Positions 33,331 through 48,880 are shown, numbered from the stretch's first letter. The stretch: DNA of 64,000 bases from Rhea pennata (GCF_028389875.1 NC_084672.1:372001-436000), one strand, 5' to 3'. Notes: generated by a model from the letters alone, not told the origin. Translations and numbers: made by a program.

Positions 33331-34831
33331 CCCTCGCCGGGCCCCGGCGGCGGCGGCGGCGGCTCTCACGGCCCCTGCCTCGCCCGCAGGGGACCGGCTG
33401 CTGCGGAAGCGCATGGTACGGAACGGCCGCAGCGGGCCGCGGCCGCGGCCGGGCCAGGAGGTGTCGGTGAAGGCGCTGGGCGCGCTGGAGGACGGCGGCC
33501 TGGTGGAGCGGGATCCGCGGCTCACCTTCGTGCCGGGCCACGGCGACGTGGTGCAGGTCTGCTCGCGGCGGGGCCGGGCGGCCCGGCCCGCGGTGCCCGC
33601 GGTGCCCGCGGCCCCCAACCCGCGCCCCACCGCCCGCAGGCTCTGGAGCTGGGTGTCCCCACCATGCAGCTGGGAGAGGTCTGCTTCTTCCTCGCCGCCT
33701 CCCCCTACGGCTACGGCCGCCCGGGCAGGTAGGACGCGGCCCGGGGGCGGCCCGGGGGGCGGCCCGGGGGGCGGCGGAGAGGCAGCGGCGCTGTGCCCGC
33801 AGGGAGCCCGACGTCCCGCCGGAGGCGCCGCTGCTCTTCGAGGTGACGCTGCTGGAGGTGCGCGACGGCCCCGACCCGCAGCGCCTGGCGCCCGCCGCCC
33901 GCCTCCGACTGGGCGCGCAGAAGCGGGAGCGGGGCAACTTCCACTTCGCGCGCGGCGACTTCGCGGCGGCGCTGCGCTCCTACCGCCTGGCCCTGCGCGC
34001 CCTGGACGGCCCCGGCGCGGGTGAGGCCCGGGCGGCGCGGCTCGACGGGCGCCTGGAGGGTGCGGGCGGCCCGGCGCGGCGGGGCTGGCGCTGCTGATCC
34101 CGGCTCTGTCCCGCAGCGCCGCCCGGGCCTCAGGACGAGGAGGAGCTGCGGGAGCAGCGCGTCAAGTGTCTGAACAACTGCGCGGCCGCCGAGGTGAAGC
34201 TGCAGCGGCCCGCGGAGGCACTGGCCTCCTGCGAGGCGGCGCTTCGCATCAGCCCGGACAACGGCAAGGCGCTGCTTAGGCAGGGCAAGGTGGGCGCCGG
34301 GCCGGGCGCGGGGGTCCCCGCGGGCCTCTCCGCTACCGCCCGCTCCTCCCCCCGCAGTTGCTGGCGGAGCAGGGCCGGGATGAGGAGGCTGCGCTCGTCC
34401 TGAAGCGAGCCCTGCAGCTGGAGCCGGCCAGCAAGGTCCGTGCGCGGCGGACCGGGCGGACGGGCTGCCCCGGTGCTTGCGGCACCGCCACCGGGAGCCT
34501 GCCCAGGGACGGCCCGGCCCGGCCCGGCCGCAGCGGCTCTCCCGTCCCCGCAGGCGGTGCACGCCGAGCTCTCCCTGCTAGTGAAGCGCCGAGCCGGGCG
34601 GCTGCCGCCCCCTGCCCCGGAGGAGGCTCATAACGACCCGCCGCGGCCGCGGAGCCCCGGGTGCGTGGGGGAAGCGGGGACGCGCCGTCGAGGTGGGGGC
34701 TCCCGGGCGGCGCGGCCACCCCTTCCCGCGGCGTCGGGGGTCCCGCAGGCCGCGCTGCGCCGGGTGCCACGCTCACGCCCGTCTCTCTCTGCAGACCCTC
34801 GGCAGCGCCCGCGGCGGAAGGACTGGCCTGA
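33077..34831 (+). CDS. FKBP8-like immunophilin (PPIase-like plus TPR) without the membrane anchor
   Basis: FKBP8 is a TPR-containing immunophilin that binds HSP90 and BCL2 at mitochondria. Exons: 33077-33323, 33390-33556, 33640-33728, 33803-34020, 34117-34289, 34358-34435, 34554-34660 and 34795-34831, giving 371 residues. The region around residues 75-195 is an FK506-binding-like domain aligning with FKBP8 (LLRK, VVQALELGVPTMQLGE, VPPEAPLLFEVTLLEV). The FKBP12 active-site tryptophan is a leucine, as in FKBP8. TPR-type repeats follow (KRERGNFHFARGDFAAAL, VKCLNNCAAAEVKL, SPDNGKALLRQGK, LQLEPASK, HAELSLLVK). The predicted tail is proline-rich and stops without the hydrophobic C-terminal anchor of FKBP8, so the product may be soluble; the last splice is the least certain. 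Introns are only 66-134 bp. No FKBP gene lies here in human. A fish-type FKBP16 relative is possible. Confidence 0.83.
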
Positions 34832-34929
34832 GCAGCCCCGCGGCCCCGAGCCCCCGGGGAACGCCGCGCTGTGGAAAGGGAGAGGCTGCGGAGCTGTCAG
34901 GGCCCCGGGCCACAGCGGGCACCAGGCGC

Positions 34930-36010
34930 TGCGTCGACGAATATGCCCCACCGCCCGCACTGTGCCCTGCACTGCACCCCCACATCACCCTGCACTGCCC
35001 CTCTGCACGCATTGCACCCCTGCACCATCCTGCACTGCACCCCACAGACAACCTCCTCACTACCCTGCACTGCCGCTCTGCATCACACTGCTCTGCTGTA
35101 CTGCTCCCTTGCACCACTCCACACTGCCCTGGACTAGCCGCCTGCACCGCACTGCACCCTGCACTGCTTCCTCTACACTATTCCCTCCCACACTGCACTC
35201 CACACTCTTCATCGCACCACCCCGACCCGCCCCACGCCACACCTGACACTGCACCCCGGCACTACACACTGCTCCACCCCTGTGCTGCATCCCCCACTGC
35301 ACCCCGCCCCTGCACTGCAATTCACGCTGCGACCTCCCCTCATACTGCACCCCAACACTGCGCCCCGCCCCCACGCTGCACCTCAACACTGCGCCCCGCC
35401 CCTGCACTGCAGTTCACGCTGCACCCCGCCCCCACACTGCACCCCAACACTGCGCCCCGCCCCCGCGCTGCAATTCACGCTGCACCCCGCCCCCACACTG
35501 CACCCCAACACCGCGCCCCGCCCCTGCACTGCAATTCACGCTGCACCCCAACACCACACTGCACCCCAACACCACGCCCCGCCCCCACGCTGCACCCCAA
35601 CACCGCGCCCCGCCCCTGCACTGCAATTCACGCTGCACCCCGACACCACACTGCACCCCAACACTGCGCCCCGCCCCCACACTGCACCCCAACACCGCGC
35701 CCCGCCCCTGCACTGCAATTCACGCTGCACCCCGCCCCCACACTGCACCCCAACACCGCGCCCCGCCCCTGCACTGCAATTCACGCTGCACCCCGCCCCC
35801 ACACTGCACCCCAACACTGCGCCCCGCCCCCGCGCTGCACCCCAACACTGCACCCCGCCCCTGCACGGCAATTCACGCTGCACCCCGCCCCCACACTGCA
35901 CCCCAACACCGCGCCCCGCCCCTGCACGGCAATTCACGCTGCACCCCGACACCACACTGCACCCCAACACCGCGCCCCGCCCCCGCGCTGCAATTCGCGC
36001 CCCGCCCCGC
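34930..36010. repeat. C-rich minisatellite of about 1 kb between the FKBP8-like gene and SERF2
   Basis: The left part (to about 35300) is a loose repeat of ctgcaccc/actgcac words. From about 35300 it is regular: units such as cactgcaattcacgctgcac and actgcaccccaacaccgcgc alternate, and the anchor caattcacg (variant cagttcacg) recurs at about 60-96 bp spacing to 35990. Long reading frames cross the array on both strands, but they are repeat translations, not genes. It ends beside the SERF2 promoter. Confidence 0.95.
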
Positions 36011-36159
36011 CCCCGCCCGAGGCCCCGCCCCCGCGCCGGGCCGGCAGGGGCGGGCTCTGCGAGGCCCCGCCTCCGGGGCGGCCGGGGCGCGGTTCCGCTG
36101 CTCTTACGCCTGCGCGGCAGCTTCCGGCACTTCGGGCCCCGTCGGCAGGATGGCGGCCG

Positions 36160-36260
36160 TAGCCTGCGGCCAATCAGGCGGGGCTCGGCGGCGCGGCGCG
36201 CCAATGAGGGGGCGGGCGGGGGCGGGCGCGGCGCGGCGATTGGCTGCTGCGCGCTTATAG
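36160..36260 (+). promoter_or_regulatory. SERF2 core promoter with three CCAAT boxes
   Basis: CCAAT occurs at 36170-36174 and 36201-36205, and inverted (ATTGG) at 36239-36243. A TATA-like cttatag follows at about 36251-36257, some 75 bases before the ATG. A YY1-like ggatggcggcc lies just upstream at about 36148. Confidence 0.6.
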
Positions 36261-36328
36261 CGCGAGGCGGGGCGCGCGGCGGGGGCAGTGCGGGACGTGG
36301 CGGCGGAGCGGCGGCAGGCGGCGGCGCC

Positions 36329-36673
36329 ATGACCCGTGAGTGCGGCCGGGCCCGGCGGCGGGGCGGGGCGGGGCGGGGGGCGCGGGGCCCGCCGGGCTGA
36401 GGCGGCCGTGCCGTTGCAGGCGGGAACCAGCGCGAACTGGCCCGGCAGAAGAACCTGAAGAAGCAGAGCGACTCGGGCAAGGGCAAGCGGCGGGACGACG
36501 GGCTCTCGGCCGCCGCGCGCAAGCAGAGGTGAGCGCCCGCCCTCCCCCGGCGCGGCGCGGCGCCCGGCCCGGCCGCCGCCGCCGCCCTGACGCGCTCTCC
36601 CGCCCGCAGGGACTCGGAGATCATGCAGCAGAAGCAGAAGAAGGCGGACGAGAAGAAGGAGGGCACCAAGTAG
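36329..36673 (+). CDS. SERF2: Small EDRK-rich factor 2
   Basis: SERF proteins are small, very charged, disordered proteins that bind RNA and promote amyloid formation of other proteins. Exons: 36329-36335 (seven coding bases: ATG ACC C), 36420-36528 and 36610-36673, giving 59 residues, the human length. The protein starts [14 protein letters not shown], contains [20 protein letters not shown] and ends in a lysine/glutamate-rich tail. All junctions are GT-AG and phases close exactly. A 7-base first coding exon is easily missed by gene finders. Upstream is a CCAAT-rich CpG promoter next to a large minisatellite. Confidence 0.97.
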
Positions 36674-36771
36674 CCCAGGACCGGGCCGCCCGCCGGCCGG
36701 ATGCCCTGCGCCGCCCCGGGGCCGGGCCGCGCCGCCGGGGCCCGCGGCAGTGCCCCGCGGCGCCGCCTCCT

Positions 36772-36777
36772 ATTAAA
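36772..36777 (+). terminator. SERF2 polyadenylation signal
   Basis: ATTAAA lies about 100 bases after the stop and is the only signal close by. An AATAAA at about 37073 could serve a longer transcript. Confidence 0.7.
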
Positions 36778-37841
36778 GTAGCTTGTGGAGCCCTGCAGGC
36801 CCTGCCTGGTGCTGTGCGTCGCGGCCAGCGGCCCCAGCGGGTGTCACGTTGTGGCCCGGCGCCGCGAGGCCTCGAGGAGAGGTGCTGAGGCGAGGCACGG
36901 GCTCTGCGGGCATCGCCCCGTGTTCGGTGGGCTCCCTCGGGGCAGCGGGCCCCGGTCACCCCCATAGCTGTGCTGTGGGGCATCACAGGAGGTGGCTGGG
37001 GGAAGTAAGGGACGAATGCCCTGGCAAGTAGGGAGCTGTATGAGGATGGGAACATACTAGAAGCACAAGAAAATAAAACCGGGAGAGGGCTGTTTGGGAT
37101 AGGAAGACTGGTAGTGAGAACCAGGAGGGAAAACTGTGGAGATGGCCAGACTAAGGCCACGTGGGGTCTGAGAGGGGGAGCAATGGTGGCTGGGCTTGGG
37201 CATGGATGCTGGCCTGCTTCTGCAGTAGATGGGGATGAACAGGGCTCAGGACAAGGCTGTGCTGACAGGGAGCAGACAGGGCTCATGCTGGAGGCAGGAG
37301 CATCTTAGACTACTGAGGACTGTAGACAGCTGTGTTTGGCTTGGTACAGGGCAGAGGTGTTGACGTGTGTTTTCAAAGGAAATATCTTAGCTCAGGCACT
37401 GGAGGATATGGAACAAAACACAGGTGGGGATGGTGATGGGCCATGCTGCTAAGTGGATGCTTAGAGCAGCAGCAGACAGGTACTCTTCCCTTGCATCCTG
37501 CTTGTTTCCTGGCCTGGAGACATTAGGCAGGGTGGGACAGGGCAGTAAGGCACTGGGCAGATGTTGGGACCCAGCCTAGAGGTAAGAAACCCATTTGAAT
37601 AAAGCAAGGATACCACTTCCCTGGCTGCTTTTAACATGGACAGTAACTTCAGCCAACAAGCTGTGAAAGTTTACTTACAAAAGAAGAGAAAACATCTCTA
37701 GTCTGGAAGCTGATGCAGGCAGCAGGGTGAGCTGCCTGTTCCATAGCAACTGTGCAGACAGTGCTGTAGAATAAGAGCAGATGGAGTGGGTAGTTGCCTG
37801 TGGTGAGGCCGTGGAGCCCAGCAGCCTGCTTGTCTGCTGTA
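36778..37841. other. SERF2-RASEF-like convergent intergenic region
   Basis: About 1 kb between two converging 3' ends. No exon or known repeat is recognised. No clear minus-strand AATAAA for the RASEF-like gene is visible. Confidence 0.6.
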
Positions 37842-40800
37842 TTAGGTCCTGCAGCAGCTCCAAGCTGCCCTTGGAGGAATGCTCAGGTCCAGTCCAGTGC
37901 TGTCACCTCTGCTGAGGTCTGCTGCCCTCTTTACTTCCCTGCAGGGTCAAGAGCAGCAGTGTTCGCAGGTCTTGCCTGTCCTCCAGCAGGATGGGAGCCA
38001 GGTGACCACTGCAAGCCCTCCTGCAGCTGGGTGAGCTGCATCCCTGCAGGCAGGGCAGGGGGCTCCTTACCGGGCTAGGTGCAGCACAGCCTCCACCACG
38101 TTAGTACCATCCTTAGCGCTGGTCTCACAGAACAGGGCGGAATAGGCCTGAGGAGAACTGTCTGTGTTAGTGGTGTCCCTGCCCACCCTGGGGGCACAGA
38201 GCTGCATGTGCTCACCTTGGCTAGCTTCTCTCCATGAGTTGTGTGGATGCCTGCTGCCTCTGGTAGTCCAGGGCGTAGGTCAATCTTATTCCCAACCAGC
38301 ATGAGTGGAAGAGGTGCCTCGGCCTGTGGGGAGGGAAGGGTAACTCAGGCCACTGTGGGGACCATCAGTCTCCAGCCACAGCAGTGGCTAGTGCAGCCCT
38401 TTCCTGGGGTGTGCTTGCCTTCAGGAGCTGCAGAGCTCTGCTGCCTCATGTTGCACTTGTGCTGCGCTGAGCCCTCCCCAGCCCACAGGTGGAACAGGGG
38501 GGAAAAAGTGCAGTTTTAAATCATATAGCAAACACCAGCCCCTCAAACAAAAAACCTAAAACTGCTCCCAAAGGCTGACTTTGGACCTTGCTTAAGAAAT
38601 GGTCCAACTTGCTATTAGTTTAGTTCTGCTTTCTGAAGACTGTCTGGGGCACAGCACAGCCCTTTCTGGGGAAGCATCAAGGCTCCCCCCCACCCAGTAG
38701 GGTTGGGCCTTGTCAGACCCTTCCTGCTACCTTGATGTCCTCGATCCACTGGCGGACGTTAAGGAAGCTGTTCTCAGAGCTGATGTCGTAGAGGAGCAGC
38801 ACACCATGGGCTTTGCGGAAGTAGGACTTGGCAATACTCCGGAATCTGGTGCCGGGAAGCATGTTAGTGCTGTGGGGCCGGGCCCTCTGGTGTGCCTGCG
38901 GGGGCTGCGCCTGGCTCTGCATTCCCAGGCTTGTACCAAGGGCTCCTCTGCAGCAGAGGACAGCTGTGCCTGCGCAGTGACCTTGGCAGCCCTGCTGGCC
39001 TGCCTGAAGCTGTGGAAAGAGCCCTTGCTGGCTCAGCTCAGTGGCAGGAGCCTTGGCCCATCTCACCTCTCCTGCCCAGCTGTGTCCCAGATCTGTAATG
39101 TGATTTGCTCCCCATCCACCAGCAGCTGCTTCACTTGGAAGTCCACCCCTGAGAGAAAGAGAGTCATGTGTGTTCCCCTGCTCCCCTGCCTCTCCACGTT
39201 CGTCCTCAGTACCTAGTGTGGTGGGGATGTCTCCTTGGAATTCATTTCTACAGAGACGTAGCAGGAAGCTGGACTTCCCAGCACCACCATCTCCAGCCAG
39301 CACCAGACGGTAAATGGGACAAGGAGCTGCAGGTTCCTCTGTGGTTTCTGGTGCCTGATGGGAATAAACAGCAGGAGAGCTCGGAATGCGGCTGTGCCTG
39401 GGTGGCACGTGCTCTGCCCAGCCTGTGCTTTTCTCCCCATCCAGGTTATTTGTGCCCAGTCGGGGCATTGCTGGTTACCTCTGGTGTGAAGGCAGGAAGC
39501 TTTCTCTTGCTGAAGTGCTTTGCAGGGTGGCAGGATTCCTCTGCCTCCCCTGGCTGGGGGGTGAGTGCCTGCTGAGTGACAGAAGTTGGGGGGCCTGAGC
39601 TGATGGGCAGGGTGTGGGGCACCTGGGCAGCCCTGGCCCCACTGCTGGTCTACACTAGCTGCAGGTGAGCAGACTCGCATCCCTTCCTAGTCCAGGTGCC
39701 AGGCCCTGGGCAAATTTGTCACCTCCATGTCTGAGCATGGGCTGGAAGGAGACATATCCTCCGAGCTCTCGCTCCCGGCATCGCTGAGCGGTGAGGCCGT
39801 GTCTGTGCTTGAGGCTGAGCTCTGCCACTGCCCAAGGCTGGGACTGCTGCGACTTGTGTCTCTGCCTGCACAGGAGGCTGCAGCAGGGAGCGGGCTGTGC
39901 GAGGAGGCCCATGGGCACCTGTGCCGGAGGCAGCGGTCAGGGAGTGGCGCCAGTGGACAGCCTGGTCATGGACACACTCACTCACCTGCTGTAGGTGCCT
40001 TCCAGCAGGCCATGCAAGGGGGCAGCGAGGGGGCAGCGCTGTGGAACGGGAGGTGACGACTGCAAGGGAACAAGATGCTCTGCACCGTGGTGCCCCACGG
40101 CTCTTCTGCTCCTGGCGCAGGCTGGGGAGCAGCAGGAGCCCAGCAGGCCTGGGGCATCCCCAGCTCCAGGGGCCTGCACAAGTCCCACCCCATGGCACTG
40201 GGGGTGCAGGCAGAGCAAGCAAGGGTGGCCCGAACCCCCTGCGAACGTGGCCGGTGTCCAGCATCCCTGTGCACCCAGCATCCCTGCATGCCCAGTGCTG
40301 GCACTCAGTTGCCGGCCCTGGCTCTGCAGAGGTTGAGGCTCACCTCTCTTGGGCTGCTGTCCAAGCCAAACAGCAGCGCTGAGCGCAGGCGGTTGTTGCT
40401 CTCGTACAGGCTCCTGTTAGTTGCCCTGTCAAGTGAGAGCAATGTTAGACCCAGCAGCCCAGATAATGGTTGAACTCATGGCAGTGGCACCCGGGCAGGT
40501 GTATCCCAGCCTGTCGCCTGCAGCTGTCCCATGCCAGCACTGCCCAGCTGGGCCTGTACGTACTGCAGCATCCTGATGCAGCTCGTGAAGGCCAGGTTCT
40601 CCTCCACCATTTCCCTCAGTGTCAGCTGCTCTCTGCAGAGACAAATCCCTTGCTGCAGGGCTGGATCTGCCCCAATAGCTGGCACAGGGACTGAGCAGGA
40701 ATTGCCAGCCTGAGCCCAGCAGGCCATTCTGGGGGTGGGAGAGGTGTTGCCACCTCCAGAACCCCCAAGGACACCCAGGGTCACAGGGGATGTCAACAAG

Positions 40801-41764
40801 AGGCATGGAGGAACATCCCAGCAGCTGCAGCCAGGATTCCCTGGCTGCTGGTGATCAAGAGTTGACTGAGCAGGGCGGCATTTCCTGGCCTGGACCTGGC
40901 CCTGCCCCCGGGCACAGGGAAGAGTCTGCCAAGACTGAGGTCTGGCACAGCCCTGCCTGCCGGGGGCCTCCACACGGCTGGGCACGCGTGGTGATGGGCG
41001 GGCAGAGCCTCCCGGGCTGGGAACAGCCTTGTTACCCCCTTACTGCCAAAGATCACCTGTTCTGCTGCTTGGCCTGGTCAGAGAGGTCCCTTCGCAGCTG
41101 CTCCAGCTCTGCCTGCAGCTGGGAGATGCTGCTCTCTGCCTCACGCAGGGTGAAACGCAGCTGCTCGTTCTCCTGGACAGGTGACAGGGGAGCTTGTTGC
41201 GGGGTCTCGCCCGCACAGCCCGGTGCTCGAGGGTGCTGCCCGCGCCTGCCATGCACCCTGGGGAGATGTGGGTCCTATCTCTGGGACCCCAGCACAGCCC
41301 TGTCCCCGCACTCCACCTGAGAGAGATCCCCGAGCTGGTGCCACAGCTGCACAGTGCCGTCGCTGGAGCCCTGCCTCCGTCCCTGCATGTCCTGCGGCGG
41401 GGAGGGGGTCAGAGCCACAGCCTCGCGGCACCTCCGCGCCCGGTGCCGGCAGGAGCCGCCTCTGCCGCTCTCGGTGGAGCTGCGGGAGCCCCACGTCGGG
41501 GCCGCCCCCAGCTCCGCCGGGAGCCCTGCATTGGGGTGGCCCCGTCCGGCCCGGGGGTCCCGCACTCACCGCCTCCAGGGACGCGGACTGCCGGGCCACT
41601 GAGCGCGGGGCCGGGCGGGACCCCCCGGCGGGACCCCCCGCCTTGCAGCCGCCCCGAGGGCTCTGGGCGCGGGGCCGGGCCGGAGCCCCGCGGAGCCGCC
41701 GGGCCCCGCCGGTGCCGCCCCGGCCGTGTTTGCTCTGCGGGCGGGGTGGGCGGGGCGGCCGCAT
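37842..41764 (-). CDS. RASEF/Rab45-like GTPase, coiled coil plus Rab domain, no EF-hands
   Basis: RASEF-type proteins join EF-hands, a coiled coil and a C-terminal Rab GTPase that acts in vesicle traffic. Exons: 41570-41764, 41317-41391, 41057-41172, 40564-40632, 40344-40425, 39479-39571, 39213-39354, 39067-39148, 38731-38845, 38216-38323, 38071-38147 and 37842-37938, giving 416 residues (human RASEF about 740). Residues 91-179 form a coiled coil ending in [17 protein letters not shown], close to human ATNRKLHDSNDGLRSAL. The Rab domain has GDGGAGKS (231-238), DTAGQE (279-284), NKID (335-338) and ETSAK (367-371), plus [16 protein letters not shown]. The tail ends SCCRT, a dicysteine prenylation site. 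The N-terminus is basic and Gly/Pro-rich with no EF-hand loop. The in-frame ATG at 41764 was chosen; the frame stays open upstream to about 41935. It could be a paralog lost in mammals. Confidence 0.85.
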
Positions 41765-41860
41765 TCCTGCGGCGGGCCGGTACCGCCCGGGCCCCGCCGC
41801 GCAGCCTGACTCCGCTGCCGCCGAGCCCCACTTCTCCTGTGCTGCATCCTCCGGGTGAGC
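41400..41860. promoter_or_regulatory. CpG island over the first exon of the RASEF-like gene
   Basis: CpG-dense sequence surrounds the proposed ATG at 41764 and supports a transcription start there and so a short, EF-hand-less product. No TATA box is evident. Confidence 0.55.
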
Positions 41861-41935
41861 GGTGCCGCGGCTGCGCTGCTCATCACAGTCCCTGGGGGTT
41901 GCAGGTGGGCTGCTCTGTCTGGAGGGGTGCAGCAC

Positions 41936-43025
41936 GTCCAGCGTGGCACAACCGCAGTCCCTGGGAGGGACCAGCCATGGTGCTGGCGCAGGGCTTTGGT
42001 GCTGGTGCTAGCCATGGGCTGGGGCAAGACCGTGGGGGCTGGTCGCCTTGGTGCTCATGTTCAGGCCCTCTTCTCCATCCTCTGCAGTGCCCAGGGGCCA
42101 CCAGGCTCAAGAACACCCTGCTGCTGCATGCCAGATGCGATGCAGTGCGCTACCAGCCCTGGGGCTCTGCACCACCTCCCCGTGCCTGGCAGGAGCCATG
42201 CCCAGGCCATGCCCCAGGGCAGCAGCCCCCACAGCGGGGCTCTGCAGAGACCAGTGTGGGGCAGGCCCCCTCCGAGGCAGCACGCAGTGCCCCCTGCCCC
42301 ATCCCAGGTGCTGCCCACGGTGGAAAGGTGCTGGCCCGGCTGCACATGAGCCACTGGGCTTGTGGGCGCCATTCAGACCAGTGTGCCTGGGACCACATCG
42401 CGCTGGAACCCAGCAGCCTCTCACCAGGCCGCCCTCCTGGCTGCTGCAGCCCTCCCGGCTGCATGTCCCCATCTCCCCAAAGCCACCTAGGCCGAGGTAG
42501 CTGCACTGGCTGAGGCTGGGGCACTGCTGGCACCCTCTGCTCCCAGCCCTATGGCTGCTGCAAGCACAGACAGGTGCATGACACAGGTCAACTCAGAGCT
42601 TCATATAAAAATGTATTTGAGGAACTATTTACAGTGAATACAGGGCCAGGTGGATGCGGCGCTGCAGCTGGGCAGAGCCTGCTCCCCAGACGGGCCCTGG
42701 GCCCAGGCAGCAGCGATGCAGCTGGTGCCGGCAGGAGCTGCCTCTGGGAGTGGACGGGGATGGGAGCGCGGTGGCTGTGGCCGAGCTCCATCGTCTGGGC
42801 TGGGCTCGAACTGCTGCGCGAGGGGCTCCGGCTCTGTGTCAGAGCCACCTCCCTGGCAGCAGTGCAGTGGAGCGCCTGGCTCTCAGCTCCAGTGCGGAGG
42901 CTCCTGGCTGCTGCCTTTCCCGAGGATGGTCAGTCACGCAGGGCCGGGACGCAGCCCTAGGTTGCAGCGAGGACCAGCCCCGGCTGCTGCCACATGGGGC
43001 CAGGTGCAGCCCGTCCCCACAGGAG
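41936..43025. other. RASEF-like-SERINC4 intergenic region and SERINC4 3' UTR
   Basis: No coding exon is recognised. A short AT-rich island at about 42599-42640 stands out in GC-rich sequence and may mark the SERINC4 transcript end; on the minus strand it holds AATACA, a variant poly(A) signal. This is weak evidence. Confidence 0.45.
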
Positions 43026-46853
<3,828 letters not shown>

Positions 46854-48585
46854 GGCCCGGCCCGGCTCGGCCCCTGGCGCCCTCATGGGATTAGGGGGAT
46901 TGCCGGCTCGTCCCGCCCTGCCATCTGCCTGCGTCGCCTCCGGGAGCCGTCACCGGGGCATGTGGCCAGGAGCGGGGACGCGCCCAGGGTGCCAGGGACC
47001 CCCCCCACAGCACCCTGCCCTGGACCCCAATCCCGCAGGAAGGATGAGGCCTCGGCACTCAGCCCCCAGCACCTGGCTCAGCTGGAGAGCAGTGGGCAGC
47101 TTGGTGGGAGCAGGCTAGGCCGCGCCGGCACGGACGGCCAGGACTAGCCCAGGCTGCTGTCGGACAGGGCAGGCGCTTGGCCTCTGCGGGGCAAGCGTGG
47201 CTGCGGAGGCCCTGTGTGAGGCCCAGGTGCCAACCCACACTGCTGGAGGGGAAACTGGACGCTGCGGCAGGGCTGGCCGGCAGCAGAAGCGGCAGTGGCG
47301 GGGGTCCCCAGCTGCGAGGCCCTGCACCCCGGCACCTGAGCGGGTCAGCCCAGATGCAGCATCCTGCCACGCCAGCGCTGAGGGCCGGGTCGATGGGGCC
47401 AGTGGGAACACAGCGCTGCGCTGGCTGCCTGCTGCTCCCAGCGGCTCCTTGCATGGGGCATCAGAGTGTTTCAGGAGCTGGAGATGAGCTGCAGAAGGAA
47501 CTGGAGGCCAGAGGCATGTCTGGAAGGCGTCGGGAGGCTCTGGAACAGGTCGTGGGGAGGCCTCGCGCAGGCGCTCAGGGGTGAGGACAGCTCCCTCTCC
47601 GCGAGGAGCCAGCTGAAGGAGCCAGCTGGGGATAGAGCGGGCTGGAGGCGCTCGAGTGGCACGTGTTGGGTGGCCACAGGGACCGGCCCCACGGGAGCCG
47701 CGAGGGGGCCAGGAACCCTGTCCCCAGTGCCTAAGCTTCCCTGGGAACACGAGGCTGGGCCGCTCGCTGCACGCTGCTGGACGGGCTGTGCTGAGAGGGC
47801 AAGTGGTGATCCCAGCTGGAAAACCCACATGGCTCCCAGAGCAGGGCCAGGTATGGGGGAGGCACCTGGCTGGGCGCAGGCAGCTCCCGGCAGCACGTGG
47901 CAGCGATGTCCCCATCTGGCGGGCACGGCCTGGGGCATCTCCGCAGGAAAGTTTATCCCACGGGGAAGCCAATTAGGCCTCAGTGGTGACCCTCCACCAC
48001 CGCAAGGAAAATCCTGTCCTTCAATCAAACGTGATTATGCCAGGAGCCAAATCAGGCTCCTTAACCCTCTTACCCGGCTTAGCGCCCAGGGAGGCAACTG
48101 CCATACGGGGCTTCGGCATGGGCAGAGCCAGGACAGCGTGGGGACGGTGCAGGCAGGGCCGGGAGCAGCGGCAGGGCCGGCACCACGGAGCTGTTTGCAC
48201 CTCATCTTCCCCCCAATGTCAAACTGGGGGTGGGCACAGCCCGGAGCCGAAGGGGAGCCGCCTGCCTGGCACCCTGGCAGGGGCATCCGCAGGATGCCGT
48301 GGGGGACGCGGCCTGCAGCCGGGGACGGGGCCCCCGGCCGGGGAGGGGCCCCAAGGCGGGGACGGGGCCCCCTGGCCGGGCCCCGCGGCCGGGGACGGGG
48401 CCCCACAGAGCCGCCTGTCACGGCGGGGACGAGGCCCCGCGGCCCCCGCGCGGAGCGGGCGGGCTCGCGGGCGGCCCCGCCCCGCCCCATCCTCCTCTGC
48501 GCCGCGCAGGCGCCGCCTCTCGCTGGTTCCGGTGGCGGCGGCGCGTGACCGGAAGCGGAAGCGGAAGCGCGGCGCCGGCGGCGTG
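46854..48585. other. SERINC4-HYPK divergent intergenic region
   Basis: No coding exon is recognised in 46854-48230. The right end is the HYPK CpG island. Several long reading frames are open only because the sequence is GC-rich. Confidence 0.6.
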
Positions 48586-48880
48586 ATGGCGGCGGAGGGA
48601 GATGTGGAGCTGGAGTTGGAGACGGAGCCCAACGGCTCCGGGAGCGGCGGCGACGGGGCGGGCGGGCGCGCGGCCGAGAAGCCGCGGAAGCATGACAGCG
48701 GCGCGGCGGACCTGGAGCGCGTCACGGACTACGCGGAGGAGAAGGAGATCCAGAGCTCCAACCTGGAGACGGTGCGGGGCCGGGCCGGGCGGCGCCTTCG
48801 GGGCGCCCTGCCGGGGGCAGGCGGAGGCTTTCCCCTGGCGCGGCCCCGCTCGGGATCCTCCAGTGCCCGCTTCCGTGGAG
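48270..48880 (+). promoter_or_regulatory. HYPK CpG island promoter with repeated GGAAGC ETS-like sites
   Basis: CpG-dense sequence with three consecutive ggaagc steps at about 48550-48567 (ccggaagcggaagcggaagc) immediately before the ATG at 48586. ETS-family promoters of housekeeping genes commonly look like this; binding is inferred. Confidence 0.6.

Noticed and set aside
34693-36669. Long open frames on both strands (about 490 and 377 codons) between the FKBP8-like gene and SERF2
   Set aside because: They translate the minisatellite into periodic peptides in several frames at once, which is a property of the repeat.
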